Positions 45,379 to 57,681 of a stretch of DNA of 64,000 nt are shown here, piece by piece. The notes below the pieces were generated by a model. It was not told the origin of the DNA, ran no database searches, and saw nothing but the letters and a program-made list of their open reading frames with translations. Source of the stretch: Papaver somniferum. Its lineage: Eukaryota; Streptophyta; Magnoliopsida; Ranunculales; Papaveraceae. The stretch covers positions 114,989,120 to 115,053,119 of the forward strand of contig NC_039362.1 of NCBI RefSeq assembly GCF_003573695.1, given 5' to 3'. The position numbers and the translations under genes were made by a program. Numbering within the stretch: the first letter of the stretch is position 1; the number at the start of each line of letters is the position of its first letter.

Positions 45379-48143
45379 ATGCCTCCAAGCGGTCAAAAAC
45401 ATGAGAAAAACTTAAAGGAAGTTCAAAAAGATCTTGCCGAGAAAGGTTTCACACTTTCTACCATTCCTGGTGAAAGTGCCAAGTCAATTCTTTCTATCAA
45501 AATTTTCTCTGATCAACATTATGATGATCAATCAATCATAGTTTCGATGGTTCAAATTCTTGCAGGTCTCCCCATTCCTCTTTATGACCCAGATATTCCT
45601 CTGTTCTATGAAATTCTCGCTCACTCGGGATTTTCGCGAGCTATCTTCCAATTGAGTGGGGATTGCATCCGTCTGATGTTGGAGTTTGCTAATCGCGGTG
45701 CTGGTAAAGTATCTTTTTATCCTAAAGAGCTTAGGGATCCTAAATTCGCAGACTTGGAGATAATCGCTGAGAAGTACACAGTAGTGAATTTCTTCGAAAA
45801 TTATGAACTAATATCCATGAAGAAAGAGAATACTCGCTGGGGTATTCGATTGAAAAGGAAAGATAATATTGATGAATATAAAATACTCATGCAAGACATT
45901 GATTGTCACTCTGGTAAGAACACAACCCCTCTCCAATCCAAAGATGATAAATGGTGTGTTTTTCCCTTGATGCTGAAAAGAACTTACATTGCTGGGTCAA
46001 ATGTTCTTCCAGAGAATCTCGCTACTTATCAACCTTGGGTATTCTCTTGGACCGAGAAAAAGAAAGAGGTATGTTTCTTCCAGTTTCGCCCACTTTACAT
46101 TTCTTTATTTATCTTTATTCTTTTATTCGCCGATTCTTGCGACATTCTACAGATCCAGAAACTGAAAAATAGCTACCGCAGGACTGGGAAGGATAATACC
46201 TTGTTAGCTCTTCTCTCATACACAGATGAGGTAAGAAATATTCTCTTATGATTTTAAACAATATATTGTTGCCTCTACTTCTTATTCCTATCTGTGTGTG
46301 AAGGTTATCGCTGAAATAGAAGAGTCTGTCAATGTTGCGAAGACTGGTGATAAAGGAAAAGGTGCTCTTCGCAGGGAAAAACCAACTGCTCCTCCTTCAA
46401 AGAAGAGAAAAATCCGTTCTTCCTCTCCTTTAAATACTCCTTCTCATGAAAACTCCGAGAGTGATGAGGATGATGAGGATAATGATGACCCTGCCGCAAA
46501 TGAAGATTCTCCATCTGAATCTTCTATGGCTAAGCTCTCTGGCATCTTTTCTGATTCTTGGCAAGGAATGGGAGATAGTCAACTCGCTAATATCTGCAAA
46601 GCTCTCGCCATGATTTGCGATGTTCCTTTATTGGATGGTGATAGTTCTCTTCGCGGAGTTTCTAGATCGGTGACTCCCAACTTCCTGCATTCTCTTAATA
46701 GTCTGGTATGCTTTCGTCTTTTTACTTCTTCATTATTGTAACTCAAAATCTCTTTTATTTTAATACTTTTTACATTTTCTCGCAGGCTGGAAAAGCTTCT
46801 TTCGCTGTTGCCTCAGATTTGGAGAGGAGACGCGAAATTCTTGAAAAGAAGAATCTTCAATTTCGTACGAAGAATGAAGAACTGGAAACTGAAGCTAAGG
46901 GTCTTCGTGAGAAGAACGAACAATTAGAAGCTGAAGCTAAGGTCTTCGCGAAAGAAGAACAATTACACTTCGCGAGAAGAACAAACAACTGGAAATTGAC
47001 ACTTCTTCGCAAAGGAACAAAATTTCTACTCTTCAAAAAGCTAATGATCAGCTCTATGGTATGCAATTTTTTCCTTTCCTTTCATTCATTCATCCTATTG
47101 TCTTATCTTATTTGATTAATCCTTTTTGCAGACATTTATGGTCTTTCTGATGAAGCCATTCTTCTTCGTTCATTTCCCGATGCCCTAGATAATGACACTC
47201 TTCTTGAACATCTTAATAAATCTTTGAATAGTTTCTTAATGATAAAATTTCATCTCTCCTTTGAATGAACTTAAATCCAAATTTCGCCTCTTAGAGATTG
47301 ATCATAGATCTAGTTTAGGTTTAGCCAACCAATTTAAACGTTTTTATCTCAATTCTAAAGAGAAGATCAATGAATTAAGAACCAAGATTAGCAAACTTAT
47401 AGATGATAAAGATCGTATCTCTGATCAAGGTGTTAAGGCTTTGGCGAAATTCCAAGAGACTCTTCTTGAGGTTCAACTTGAACGAGATGAAGCCAATCGT
47501 CAAAATGTTGCTTAGCGAGAGAGAAAACCAAGTTCGTTCTCGTCTTCTCATAAATAGTGATGATGAGTTCGCTTGGGCCGCGACAATCTTGGATAACGCC
47601 AGAAAAGATTTAGGTGTAAATGTTAGTCTCCAAGTTGAGCATACAGCCTTGATTAGAGATATGATTTCTGAGAGAGAAGGTCATTAACTGTTTTCCTTTA
47701 TTAATCTTTGGTTTTTCACGAGTTTTTATCAAGTTACTGATTAATTGCTATATGCTTCGCAGGATCTGAAAGTAGATATCGCCAAAGAGTTGAGGAACTT
47801 GAAGCTGAAAAAGAGGAACTCGCAAAGAATCTTTCTTCTCGCAACGACAAATATTCTAGATTAAAGAATCAAATCAAGATCACTGTTGCGAACTTTAAGA
47901 AACGCTCTGCATTTCGCAATCAAACTATTCAAATGGTTTGTGATGACCATAGTATTCCTCACTCTGATTATCCTTGTCTCTTGGAGGAGATCCCAAAGAA
48001 ATTCCTAGTCTGACATCTCTGATAGCGAAGCTGATGATGAAGAATCTGATGGTGATGAAGGTTCTGATGGAGATAAAGGTTCTGATGCAGACGAAGAAGA
48101 GAACAAGTCTGATGAAGATGATGAAGGATCAACTAAGAAGTAG
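45379..48143 (+). pseudogene. Antisense multi-exon gene of element R (Transposase_28-like)
   Basis: Six or more exons with GT-AG borders: 45379-46068, 46153-46230, 46304-46705, 46786-47058, 47132 to about 47683, and 47763-48143. Phases agree after allowing for one lost base. It starts MPPSGQKHEKNLKEV. Residues about 60-110, with GLPIPLYDPDIPLFYEILA and FQLSGDCIRLMLEF, fit the pattern of the plant 'putative gypsy type transposon' domain (Transposase_28). Exon 3 has a nuclear-signal-like PPSKKRKIR and an acidic run. Exons 4-6 are coiled coil (LEKKNLQFRTKNEELETEAK), and the C-terminus is acidic, ending in STKK. Damage: one-base loss near 46943, frame changes near 47250 and 47515, and another near 48005. 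Function of such genes is unknown. A chromatin or regulatory role is only inferred. Confidence 0.7.
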
Positions 48144-49880
48144 TCTTTGTTTCTTTCTTTGATCTTCTGTAATACTTGTACATTTATTCCTTCTTTTTGT
48201 ATATTTGCGAATTCTTTTGGTTCCCCATATTCCTTAATATATGTTTCTTTCATTTCGACCTGCATTCATTAAAACAATTCTTCCTTGCAATACGGTTAAT
48301 CAACATAATCATTAATTTTTGAATTTTTGCGTAAATCTATCATGTGGAGACAAATAACATTTTCTAATTTCATTCATTCCCATACTTGCCTCTGTTATTT
48401 GTATCCAAATGAGAGATTTTGCAGATTTTTCTTATTTTGTGCCTCAACTTCGCAGTTGTTTATGTATAATTTCGCAATCATATGCGAAGTGAATTTTGAT
48501 TCTTTTCAAAATCTCATTCCGTGTGGTCTTATTTTCCTTCCTAGTTAAAGGTCTTATTATGCCACCTCTTGTCATTGCGACAAAATCGCAGGACGTCCTT
48601 GCACTTTCATGCAAAAACCCATTGATCTTGCCTTAACTTTTTCTTTGTATTATTGCCTCTTCAGGATGTTGCGACAATATGACAGGCCTAAATTTCTTGC
48701 GAAAATAACCCCATGACATTGCCGTCTTGCGACGAAATCGCAGGACGTCTTCGCACTTTCATGCGAAAACCCATTGATCTCGTCTTATCTTTTTCTTTGT
48801 ATTATTGCCTCTTCAGGATTGTCGCACAAATATGACAAGCCTTAATACCCTTGCGAGTAAAAAGCCTCATGACATTTGCGTCTTAAGACACTTATCAGCT
48901 CCCTAATGGAGGGTGCCGCCCTTATCTCCCCCTGGTTGCCCCTTCAAGGAGGCGTACCTCTACCATACAAGGTTGGCTCCTCCCATCCGGTCTTAACAAC
49001 AACCAGTTGTTTTCGCAGCCTCTTATCCCTTTTACCTATAGGGTTATGGTTACGAGACTGCACCCTAAGTGGGGTTTTCTTCGGGCCGAGTGCAGTATAA
49101 GCCAAGACTTGTCAAGAATGGCAAGGTACGCTCCAGACGCCCCTGGCACTCTTGACTCAACCGTGTACCTCGGCGCCTTGGTCAGATTCTGCACTCCTTG
49201 GGAGAGTCCTTATTACCTTAGTCGCCCAACCTAAGTCATATGCTTAAGTGAGAATCCAAGGTGCCTCTCCCGGATGGGCTTTATTGACCCCAAATCTCCA
49301 TGACTCAGGTTCCGGGGCGGTGTAGCCTTTCCCTGAGCCATGCAACAGGTACCCCCTTATATGACGTACTTTAGGTCTTACATTTGCCTCTTGCGAAATT
49401 GTATTCGCGAACTAGGGTGTACGCCATAAAGGTTCGCCCCTTTCTCTTTTGTCATTGTTCTCTGATTGTCTTTTGTAGAATTCATTATCTCTGCGAGATT
49501 CTCGCACATCATCATATCGTATTTGCACTTCTCAATCTCATTTTATCATTCAGTAAAATGTATTTTGAGAATTTTATTTGTTGCGAGAGTGTCGCAACAA
49601 ATCAATCATTCATACACTTCTTATTTTTATTACCTTTGTCATTCTCTGCTTCTTTGTTATTTCTGCTACTGCTTCCTTGGTAGTGGTATGTTCACCATTT
49701 CTTATTCTGAGCTAGCATTAGTTTCGCAACATTTCTTCTTCTTTTGTTCGATTGCATCCACCATCAATCTCTCACTTCTTTGTGTCTCTTTGATTTTGCG
49801 TCGCCAACTTTCCTTCTTGTTTGCTCTTCCTTCGCAGGATTCTACCTCAGTTTCGTAACATTTCTTTCCTTCAACCCAAT
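48144..49880. other. Non-coding part of element R, with duplicated block and GC-richer island
   Basis: 48560-48715 and 48716-48870 are a tandem duplication of about 155 bp built around TTGCGAC(A/G)AAATCGCAGGAC. 48885-49380 is distinctly richer in G+C, has no long frame and contains blocks such as GGAGGGTGCCGCCCTTATCT. It is probably a conserved untranslated module of the family. 49380-49880 is pyrimidine-rich. Confidence 0.6.
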
Positions 49881-52800
49881 CTCCTTTTATGATTCCTACA
49901 CCGCTGGGGTGAGGGAATTTGATGCACTGGTGGAAAGTTGAAGCTACACCTAGAATCCCATGTAGCCAAGGTCGACCAATTAATGCATTGTAGGGTGACT
50001 CTACGTCAAAACACAGAACAGGATTTCAGAAGATATTCCCTTCAATGGAATTCGCATAGTAACCTCCCCTTTAGGCTTGTTGGCAGTACCATTAAAACCA
50101 TATATCTTATATGTTGATGGTATAAGATCATCATCTCTCCCTCCCATGGTTTTATAAGTATGATAGAATAAGATGTTCACAGAGCTTCCGGTATCGATTA
50201 GAATCCTATTAATTGCCCATGAGTCTTCAGCTTCATCATCTTCATCTTCTTTCGGTTTTGGATTAATTTCTAATTTTACCACCAATGGATTGTCATGTAC
50301 CTCTCCACCTTCGGGGACTTCTTCTGCGGTAAAAGAATAGTCTCTTCTGCCATTCCTCTAGTGGCGAGATTTTCGCAATGTTCATAATTTCTCTTCCATC
50401 ATTGTCTCTTGCGAACACTCTACTCAAAACATTGTCATGAAAATCTTCAATTGTCTTGTATGAATGTACGATAGAGTGACAGAATAGATTCTTTGCTTTT
50501 GCACCAACTTCTACGAAGAATGTTTCCTTCTTTTCACCGTGTTTACTCTGTGATGCTGGTGGTGGTGGTAGTAATGGTTGAGATTGTGGGTGTCCTACCA
50601 GAAAGTGGTTTAGTTTTCCTTGATCTATCATTCTCAGAATAATTCTCTTTATATTTCTGCAATCATTTGTAGTATGTCCGTGAAAATGATGATAAGAACA
50701 GAACTCATGACTTCTGCGGCTTTGAGGTGGTCCGTTCCCATGTTCCATGGTGTTGGTATATTCTCCATCAAAATTATAGCTTCCCATATTTTCTCCACAC
50801 TTGCATTCAGAGGTGGCATCTTGATTTCTTCCCATACTACCTTGTGACCTCCTTGTCCTCTATTATAATTTTGTCTTTGACCTCCATAAGTTTCTTGCGG
50901 CTGATCAAGTCTTTGAATCTTATTATTTCCACCACGATTGTAGAAATTTTTCTCTTTCATACTCCTCTTGATCTCGGCTTCCCATAGCCACCAGTTTCTG
51001 TTGATTGTTGCCCGTAACCTTTTCTTGTTGTACTTGCGAAGTGCTCGCCACTGTGTTTTATTAGTTTAGGTAATAAGCTTGCATTCGCTGCTTGTGAATT
51101 GGTGTTCGCAACTGGGTATGATTCCATTTCATTTGTTTTCCTTTCCTCTAGAGCAATATACTCTTCCTGAAGTTCTCGCAGTTCAGTCATTGTGATTGTA
51201 TTCTTGACTCTGAAAATTTGGATATACAATAGATTGGTTGCGAACATAGCATTGATAAATGATAAGATAAGATATCTCTCATCCACATGGCCAGCCATTT
51301 CATTACACATAGTTCTCCACCTTTTAGTTAGGTGCTTCAAACTTTCGCCAATTCTTTGTTTTAATCCAAACACATCTTCAATACCAGGTCGCGAAGAATT
51401 GTTACTTATATATGCTCCCAAGAATGTGGTCTGCAAATGATTGAAAGATGTTATTGTATTTTTTGGTAAACCTTCGAACCATTTTAACGCCTCTCCTATT
51501 AGACTGGATGCAAAATACTTGCACAATACGACATCATGATTTTCCCATTGTAACATGCATATCACATAGGCTTTGATGTGTTGAATTGCACAAGTTGTTC
51601 CATCAAAGATGTTGGTTAATGCGGGGAAATTGCATTTCGGAGGGATTCCTCCTAGTTATACTTCTCTTGTAAATGGAGTTTTCGCAGCTTCTTCTATAGC
51701 TTCATCTAATTGTCTTCTTCCTACTTCTCCTCTATTATTTAGCATTCCTCTCATTTCTTCCAATTCTTTTAAGATTTGTTCATTTACGCCTAAATTTTGA
51801 TCCATTGGTCTTTTTAATTTCGCATCCCTTCTTATGCGTTCATGTCTTTCTTCTCTCGCAAAATTTTTCATTTTTACTTCATCATTCTCATCTCGTCTTC
51901 TCCTGCGATTCTCTTCCTCATCTCTATCTTGAATTCGCATATGACGATGTCTCTCATTTTCCCCTCTATGATTTTGTTCATTTCTTATCAATTCCATTCG
52001 CTGTCTTTCAGCCATTCTCTGTACTCTATCATACTCTTCATTGAGATTACCATTATTCTGGTTTTGTGTACGCCTTCTTTCTCGATTGTCGTGATTTTTC
52101 TGGCGAATTGTATCCTAAAGCTCTTGTTCTTCCATTTCCACTCTCAATCTTTCACGTTCGCAAGTTAAACGGGCTTGTTCAACATAGTGTCTTTCAATTT
52201 CTTCTTCAATCGTTTGTTGATTTCTTTGAGCTTCTCTCTCATGTAAAATTCTCCTTCCTTCCTCTCGATTCCCTTCGCCATCTTGATTATTTCGTTCCTG
52301 ACGTTGTCCATTCTCTTGATTTCTATCATTTTTCCTATCATCAAAAGTTTCATTTTTTGGAACATAACGATCATCAGTCCTTTCTCTATCTTCGCGATGT
52401 TCTTCATTAGGATTTGGTGTTTCTTATCGAATATTATTTCCAGCATTAACTGTGGGTGAGGTTCGCCTCATCTCTCTTCTAGTTGATCTTGAATATGATC
52501 TTGTAGTACTTCTCGATCTTCTACTTTGTAGTCTCATATTTTCCATCCTCAATTCGTGATTTTTCCTTGTTAGATTTGCACGTTCTTCTGCCTCAGCTCT
52601 TCTTTCTTCATTTATTCTTCGTCTCAACGTTTCTAACGCTCCAATTTCCTCATCTCCATGAATTATTCCTTCATCTGCTTCTTGATTTCTCTCTTCCTGT
52701 CTATGGTTCCTGGTTTGTTGCTCTTCTTCTACTTCTTCTGCTGAATTTGATCGCCAAGTGTATACACTCACTCTATCATAATATGTTGTTCCATTTTGTA

Positions 52801-52954
52801 CCGGTGTTTGCTGAACTGGTGGTTGAACTTGATTTTATCCATTATTTATCCTTCTAGTAGATTCTCCCATTTCACTTCTCTCCCTTCCAGTAAGTCTTTT
52901 ACTTCTTCTTCTAGCAGTTGTCGGTTGTTCCGATAAATTTCTACTTCTAGCCAT
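49880..52954 (-). pseudogene. gag-pro: Gag-protease of element R
   Basis: ATG at 52954, 143 nt inside the LTR. The N-terminal 430 or so codons are highly charged and coiled-coil-like (R/E/Q-rich). The gag core follows at about 51650-51150 with IGEALKWFEGLPKNTITSFN and LKHLTKRWRTMCNEMAGHVD. The knuckle CSYHHFHGHTTNDC (50659-50700) has the CX2HX4HX4C form of Tat gag. Protease has the intact active site LIDTGSSVNILF (50187-50195 for DTG). After a frame change it ends in SPYNALIGRPWLHGILGVAS and FPHPSGVGIIKGD. The sequence stops at the protease C-terminus, and no RT follows. In-frame stops (about 52428, 52118, 51660, 50940) and a frameshift at about 50290 make it inactive. Confidence 0.82.
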
Positions 52955-53075
52955 TCTTTCAATACTAACAAATTGTAAGAGATTATGTAAGTTTTTTCAC
53001 CAATTACTTTCAATTCTAATAATTCACAATATTAATCTTCAACTTTTTCTAGAACAATCTTCAATATTCAACCCC

Positions 53076-53093
53076 TCCCTGTTTCTAGTGCCA
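53076..53093 (-). other. Primer-binding site of element R
   Basis: TGGCACTAGAAACAGGGA on the minus strand, 3 nt from the 5' LTR edge. It begins with the obligatory TGG. I could not assign a tRNA. Confidence 0.55.
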
Positions 53094-53096
53094 TTA

Positions 53097-53568
53097 TGTA
53101 GTTGCAGCAAATCCTACACTACACCCCTCACAAGATTTCATTAACATTCAACTCATTTTTAGATTAACAATCTTAATTTTATTGATGAATCTTTGAACAA
53201 TATTACAATAAAAGATAAAGGAATCAAGAATAACCACTGCTCTAGATTTTCTCTCTCCTATTTACTTGCTTCTTACTCAAAAAAGATCTCTCTCCTTTTC
53301 TTTACAACTGAATGACTATTTATAGGGAAATACATAGTGGATGACAGCTAATCTGTCCTTTATTTTTGGATATGACTTGCGACATTATCGCAAGCTTACA
53401 AATACCAATCTCGCAAAACTTCCTTATTTTCGCAGGATCGCCACACTTTTCTCATGATTTGGCTGATGTCGTTTACTATGTCGTTTCTGAAGTTGTTCTG
53501 CGACACTGTTGTGTTGTGTTATTAATAATTTCGCTGAGGCATTATTGCTGCGAGATTCTGATCCTACA
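53097..53568 (-). repeat. 5' LTR of element R
   Basis: 472 bp, about 97% identical to 44540-45011. TATA box TATAAATA on the minus strand at 53317-53324. Confidence 0.92.
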
Positions 53569-54926
53569 GGTATCAAGTGTTTTTGCTTAACGAAATTCGA
53601 TGCAATTGCGGTGCTATAATGTATATATTTGTTTCAATTGCTTCCGTTAAGAAAATAATTGTGCAAGTCAATTTATTTTGGTTTGTATATATTGTTTATG
53701 GCTTAACAAAAATACGAGGTCATTTGATTAGTCCAAATCGATTCCGGATAAGAGAAACTAAGTTAATTACGATCTTAGTTAGATTTATCAAATTGAAGGA
53801 TTCGGTCATTCAAGTCTAACTGAATGCCTTGACAAGAAAAACTAGTTAACTAACCTAGTGTTTGTCTTGTCTAAAGAGAAAGGTCTAAGTTATTGTCTGA
53901 ATAATTAGAGCCTGATGAGAGAAATAAAGTTAATTTTGATCTTTTTTTTGGTCTTATCGAAATAAGCGATTGTATGTTTACAATCGGTTTAACAAGGGAA
54001 TTAAGTTTCTTAGTCGATTTGTTAAAATATTAGGGAAAATTTCTTCGGGCAATTGTTTCCTTGATAATATATTAAAACTAAATTACTTGTAGATTTGGTT
54101 TTAATATTGGTTATCTAAAGTGGTATGTGAAACCTTCGTGCTTCACTCTTATAGGTTGTTTACAAGTCTTTTAGATTTGTAAGATCCTTTCGGTTTGTCC
54201 TTTATTTGCTTGAACCTTTGTCAATTTATGACAAAAGGGGGGATAAATATATGGAGTAAACATGTGATTTGCAATCACTAATGAAAGGACAATTGTGCTT
54301 AAAAGTTATATCTAACGAAAGAGTAAAGCATTGACTAAGGGGGAGAAACATATCATATTGCTGTTGTCATATTCTGACTACAAAAAGGGGAATAACAAAG
54401 ATGTGAGCTAGGTAATAACAGCTCTCACCTTTAGGGGGGGGGGGGTATATGCTTTTGTTATTCCAATGTCAACAATGGCATTTTGATTGAATATATGCAG
54501 GTTATTGTGTTGTTGAAACTATCAAGCGTATGTAAAATGAATTCTCATGTAATTTGTTTATCCATATGTAATAAGAGTTTTTTCGCTAAAATTGACAATG
54601 GGGGAGATTGTTAGAGCATAGTTCAGTTGAAATCACCAAGTATTGGGATGCCAAGTTTGGTTGTCATATTTTAGTGTGTCAAAACTCATCTAAAGTCGCT
54701 TGATTATATACTAGAGTCAACTTCGTTTAGGTTAGACTAGAAAGTATAGGAATGTTGAGACATACAAGTATTACTCCGAAGACCTGAAGAATGTGAAGAA
54801 GAAGCGAATTACAACGACAACATCATCCTTCCTCTTAAGGTTAGTGATATTGACTTGAACTGTTTCATTCCTAACGTATCTTTCAAGTCGTGCTATATTG
54901 AAAACATAACTGTGAAGCTGTATATA

Positions 54927-56232
54927 TGGTAGTCTTAGAAACCTACTATAAAATACCGCAAGCGCACGATGTCTATAACGCAGACAATGGCAAATACGGG
55001 GCGATCCTACGGGGAGCTGGAACTATGTGACGCTAAATTCCAAGGTTTTACTAGCACCAATTTAAATCGAAATGGGTAGTCAAAAGATTAGATATTATTG
55101 ATTATACTAGAACAACAAGATTAGAAAGTAATGAACGATAAACTAAGGCTTTGAATCCACCCCCAAAACGCATAGAATCCCTAATTTGATATACTAGTTC
55201 TCCATTAACCAAGGATCTATAGAGATGCTAGCCTCAAGCTACCTTGAAGATGTGATATAATCACTTGTACATATATATGACTTAACCTCAACTAATATGT
55301 CAATCCCTAGCATTACTTGTCTTTCTAAGGCACAAGTAATCAAATATTGAACTAAAATTAGTTCACATAGGCTTGAATTTTGACAAAGAATTAACCAAAC
55401 TACCTAGGATGCTTGACATACAAGTGAAAGCAAATTGACAAAATTCAGAAGTTAAGACATATTTATCAATAAAATTCCATGAATAAGAACAAGTGAAATA
55501 AAATAAGAGATTTCTAGTTATTAAAGGGTTTCATCTCTGTCCTAGAAGAGATTTTAGAACATAACAAACATTGAAATAAACCCAAAACTTAAAATAATAA
55601 CATGCACCAGGTACTTCAGACTTGCTTTACAGAATGAAAAACTCCTCCATATTTATACAAGACATTTCCCCATAACCAATCCCTATTACAATCAGAAAAT
55701 TAGGGATTTGATGTTTCTGAAACTCACCACTGAACCGCCACCCTATTGTCTTCATTGATCATCTGATGATGTTTGTGTCGCAAGAAATTCAGATTTCAGA
55801 CTTATTTTGACAAACCTTGTTGCTTCTGTTCACCATAGCTTCCCTATTATTGTTTAATTCATAGACTAGGTGGGATACGGGAAAATGAGTAAAAATAGGG
55901 GAAGAGAGTTGTCCGGTTTTGATGTGAAATGATAATGGGTACAGAGATAGAGAGTGGTCGGTGATGGTTTGGTGGTTCTGCGGTATAGAGGGTGTTGTAG
56001 CAAAAATGTTTCTGCAACAATCCTCGAGATTCGTATATGAAGATGAGATTTCAGATGTTAGATGACTAAACAATATTCTTTGTGATACACTCTTGGTAGA
56101 TGAAGAAGTACAACTACTTGTTGAATCATCTCCTTATCTTCAATAATTGTTGGTAGGTGAAAGTGGGGTGTGTGGGGGTGGGGTGGGTGGGTGGGTGGGG
56201 GGTACCTGCAAAAGAACTTTGATGCCTCATTT
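54927..56232. repeat. Repeat X, copy 2
   Basis: Same breakpoints and content as 43051-44362, with a shorter, interrupted G-tract. Confidence 0.75.
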
Positions 56233-57681
56233 AAGAAAATCTTGTTTATATTGCATATATTTTTCTTTTGCTTAACAAAATTTCGGTACAATTGATATGT
56301 TCCATTATATTGTGTATGGATCTGTGTGTATGATCCAATTGTTTCCGGTTAAGAAAAACTGTGTCAATTTTTTTGGCTTATTGTTTGATATCCTCTTTAT
56401 GTTGGGTATCAAGTGTTTTTGCTTAACGAAATTCGGTGCAACTGCGGTGCTATAATGTCTATATTTGTTTCAATTGCTTCCGTTAAGAAAATAATTGTGT
56501 AAGTCAATTTATTTTGGTTTGTATGTATTGTTTATGTCTTAACAAAATACGAGGTCATTTGATTAGTCCAAATCGATTCCGGATAAGAGAAACTAAGTTA
56601 ATTCCGATCTTAGTTAGATTTATCAAGTTGAAGGATTCGGTCATTCAAGTCTAACTGAATTCCTTGACAAGAAAAACTAGTTAACTAACCTAGTGTTTGT
56701 CTTGTCTAAAGAGAAAGGTCTAAGTTATTGTTTGAATAATTAGAGCCTGATGAGAGAAATAAAGTTAATTTTGATCTTTTTTTGGGTCTTATCGAAATAA
56801 GCGATTGTATGTTTACAATCGGTTTAACAAGGGAATTAAGTTTCTTAGTCGATTTGTAAAAATATTAGGGAAAATTTCTTCGGGCAATTTTTTCCTTGAT
56901 AATATATTAAAACTAGATTACTTGTAGATTTGGTTTTAATATTGGTTATCTAAAATGGTATGTGAAACCTTCGTGCTTCACTCTTATAGGTTGTTTACAA
57001 GTCTTTTAGATTTATTAGATCCTTTCGGTTTGTCCTTTATTTGCTTGAACCTTTGTCATTTTGTGACAAAAGGTGGGGATAAATATATGGAGTAAACATG
57101 TGATTTGCAATCACTAATGAAAGGACAATTGTGCTTAAACGTTATATCTAACGAAAGAGTAAAGCATTGACTAAGGGGGAGAAACATATCATATTGCTGT
57201 TGTAATATTCTGACTACAAAAAGGAGAATAACAAAGATGTGAGCTAGGTAATAAGAGCTCTCACCTTTAGGGGGAGTATAAGATTTTGTTATTCCAATGT
57301 CAACAATGGAATTTTGATTGAATATATGCAGGTTATTGTGTTGTTGAAACTATCAAGCGTATGTAAAATGAATTCTCATGTAATTTGTTTATCCATATGT
57401 AATAAGAGTTTTGTCACTAAAATTGACAAAGGGGGAGATTGTTAGAGAATAGTTCGGTTGAACTCACCAAGCATTGATATGTCAAGTTTGGTTGTCATAT
57501 TTTAGTGTGTCAAAACTCATCTAAAGTCGCTTGATTATATACTAGAGTCTACTTCGTTTAGGTTAGACTAGAAAGTCTAGGAATGTTGAGACATACAAGT
57601 ATTACTCCGAAGACCTGAAGAATGTAAAGAAGAAGAGAACTACAACGGCAACATCATCCTTCCTCTTAAGGTTAGTGATAT
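56233..57681 (+). repeat. Tandem unit 3, truncated
   Basis: Begins AAGAAAATCTTG like the other units, has the G-tracts (57178 and 57431), polypurine tract and 242 bp of LTR C (57440-57681). Its LTR piece is closer to LTR C (GTTGAACTCACCAAGC) than those of units 1 and 2. It is ended by the LTR at 57682 before repeat X would begin. Confidence 0.85.

Larger units (their letters stand above)
44540..53568 (-). mobile_element. Element R: Tat-type gypsy element (9029 bp), no RT or integrase
   Basis: Both LTRs are 472 bp with TGTAG...CTACA ends and an exact 5-bp target duplication GGTAT (44535-44539 and 53569-53573). By eye the LTRs differ at about 15 positions (about 97% identical), so it is fairly young. 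Minus-strand order: 5' LTR 53568-53097, primer site, gag (from 52954), knuckle and protease (to about 49880), a 1.7-kb non-coding part, then a multi-exon gene on the + strand (45379-48143), polypurine tract and 3' LTR 45011-44540. RT, RNase H and integrase are missing between 49880 and 48144. The layout with an antisense gene before the 3' LTR is known from the Tat lineage (Retand, Grande). Confidence 0.9.
44363..56232 (+). repeat. Tandem unit 2, split by element R
   Basis: 44363-44539 and 53569-56232. With R and one target copy removed the unit is about 2.84 kb, like unit 1. It holds LTR fragment 54609-54926 and repeat X copy 2 (54927-56232). Confidence 0.85.

Noticed and set aside
48885..49380. 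Organellar or ribosomal DNA insert
   Set aside because: The GC-rich composition suggested it, but I recognise no rRNA, tRNA or organelle gene and there is no insertion boundary. It is better read as part of element R.
53366..53819. Plus-strand frames over the 5' LTR of R and beyond
   Set aside because: They cross the LTR boundary and target duplication, so they cannot be ancestral genes.
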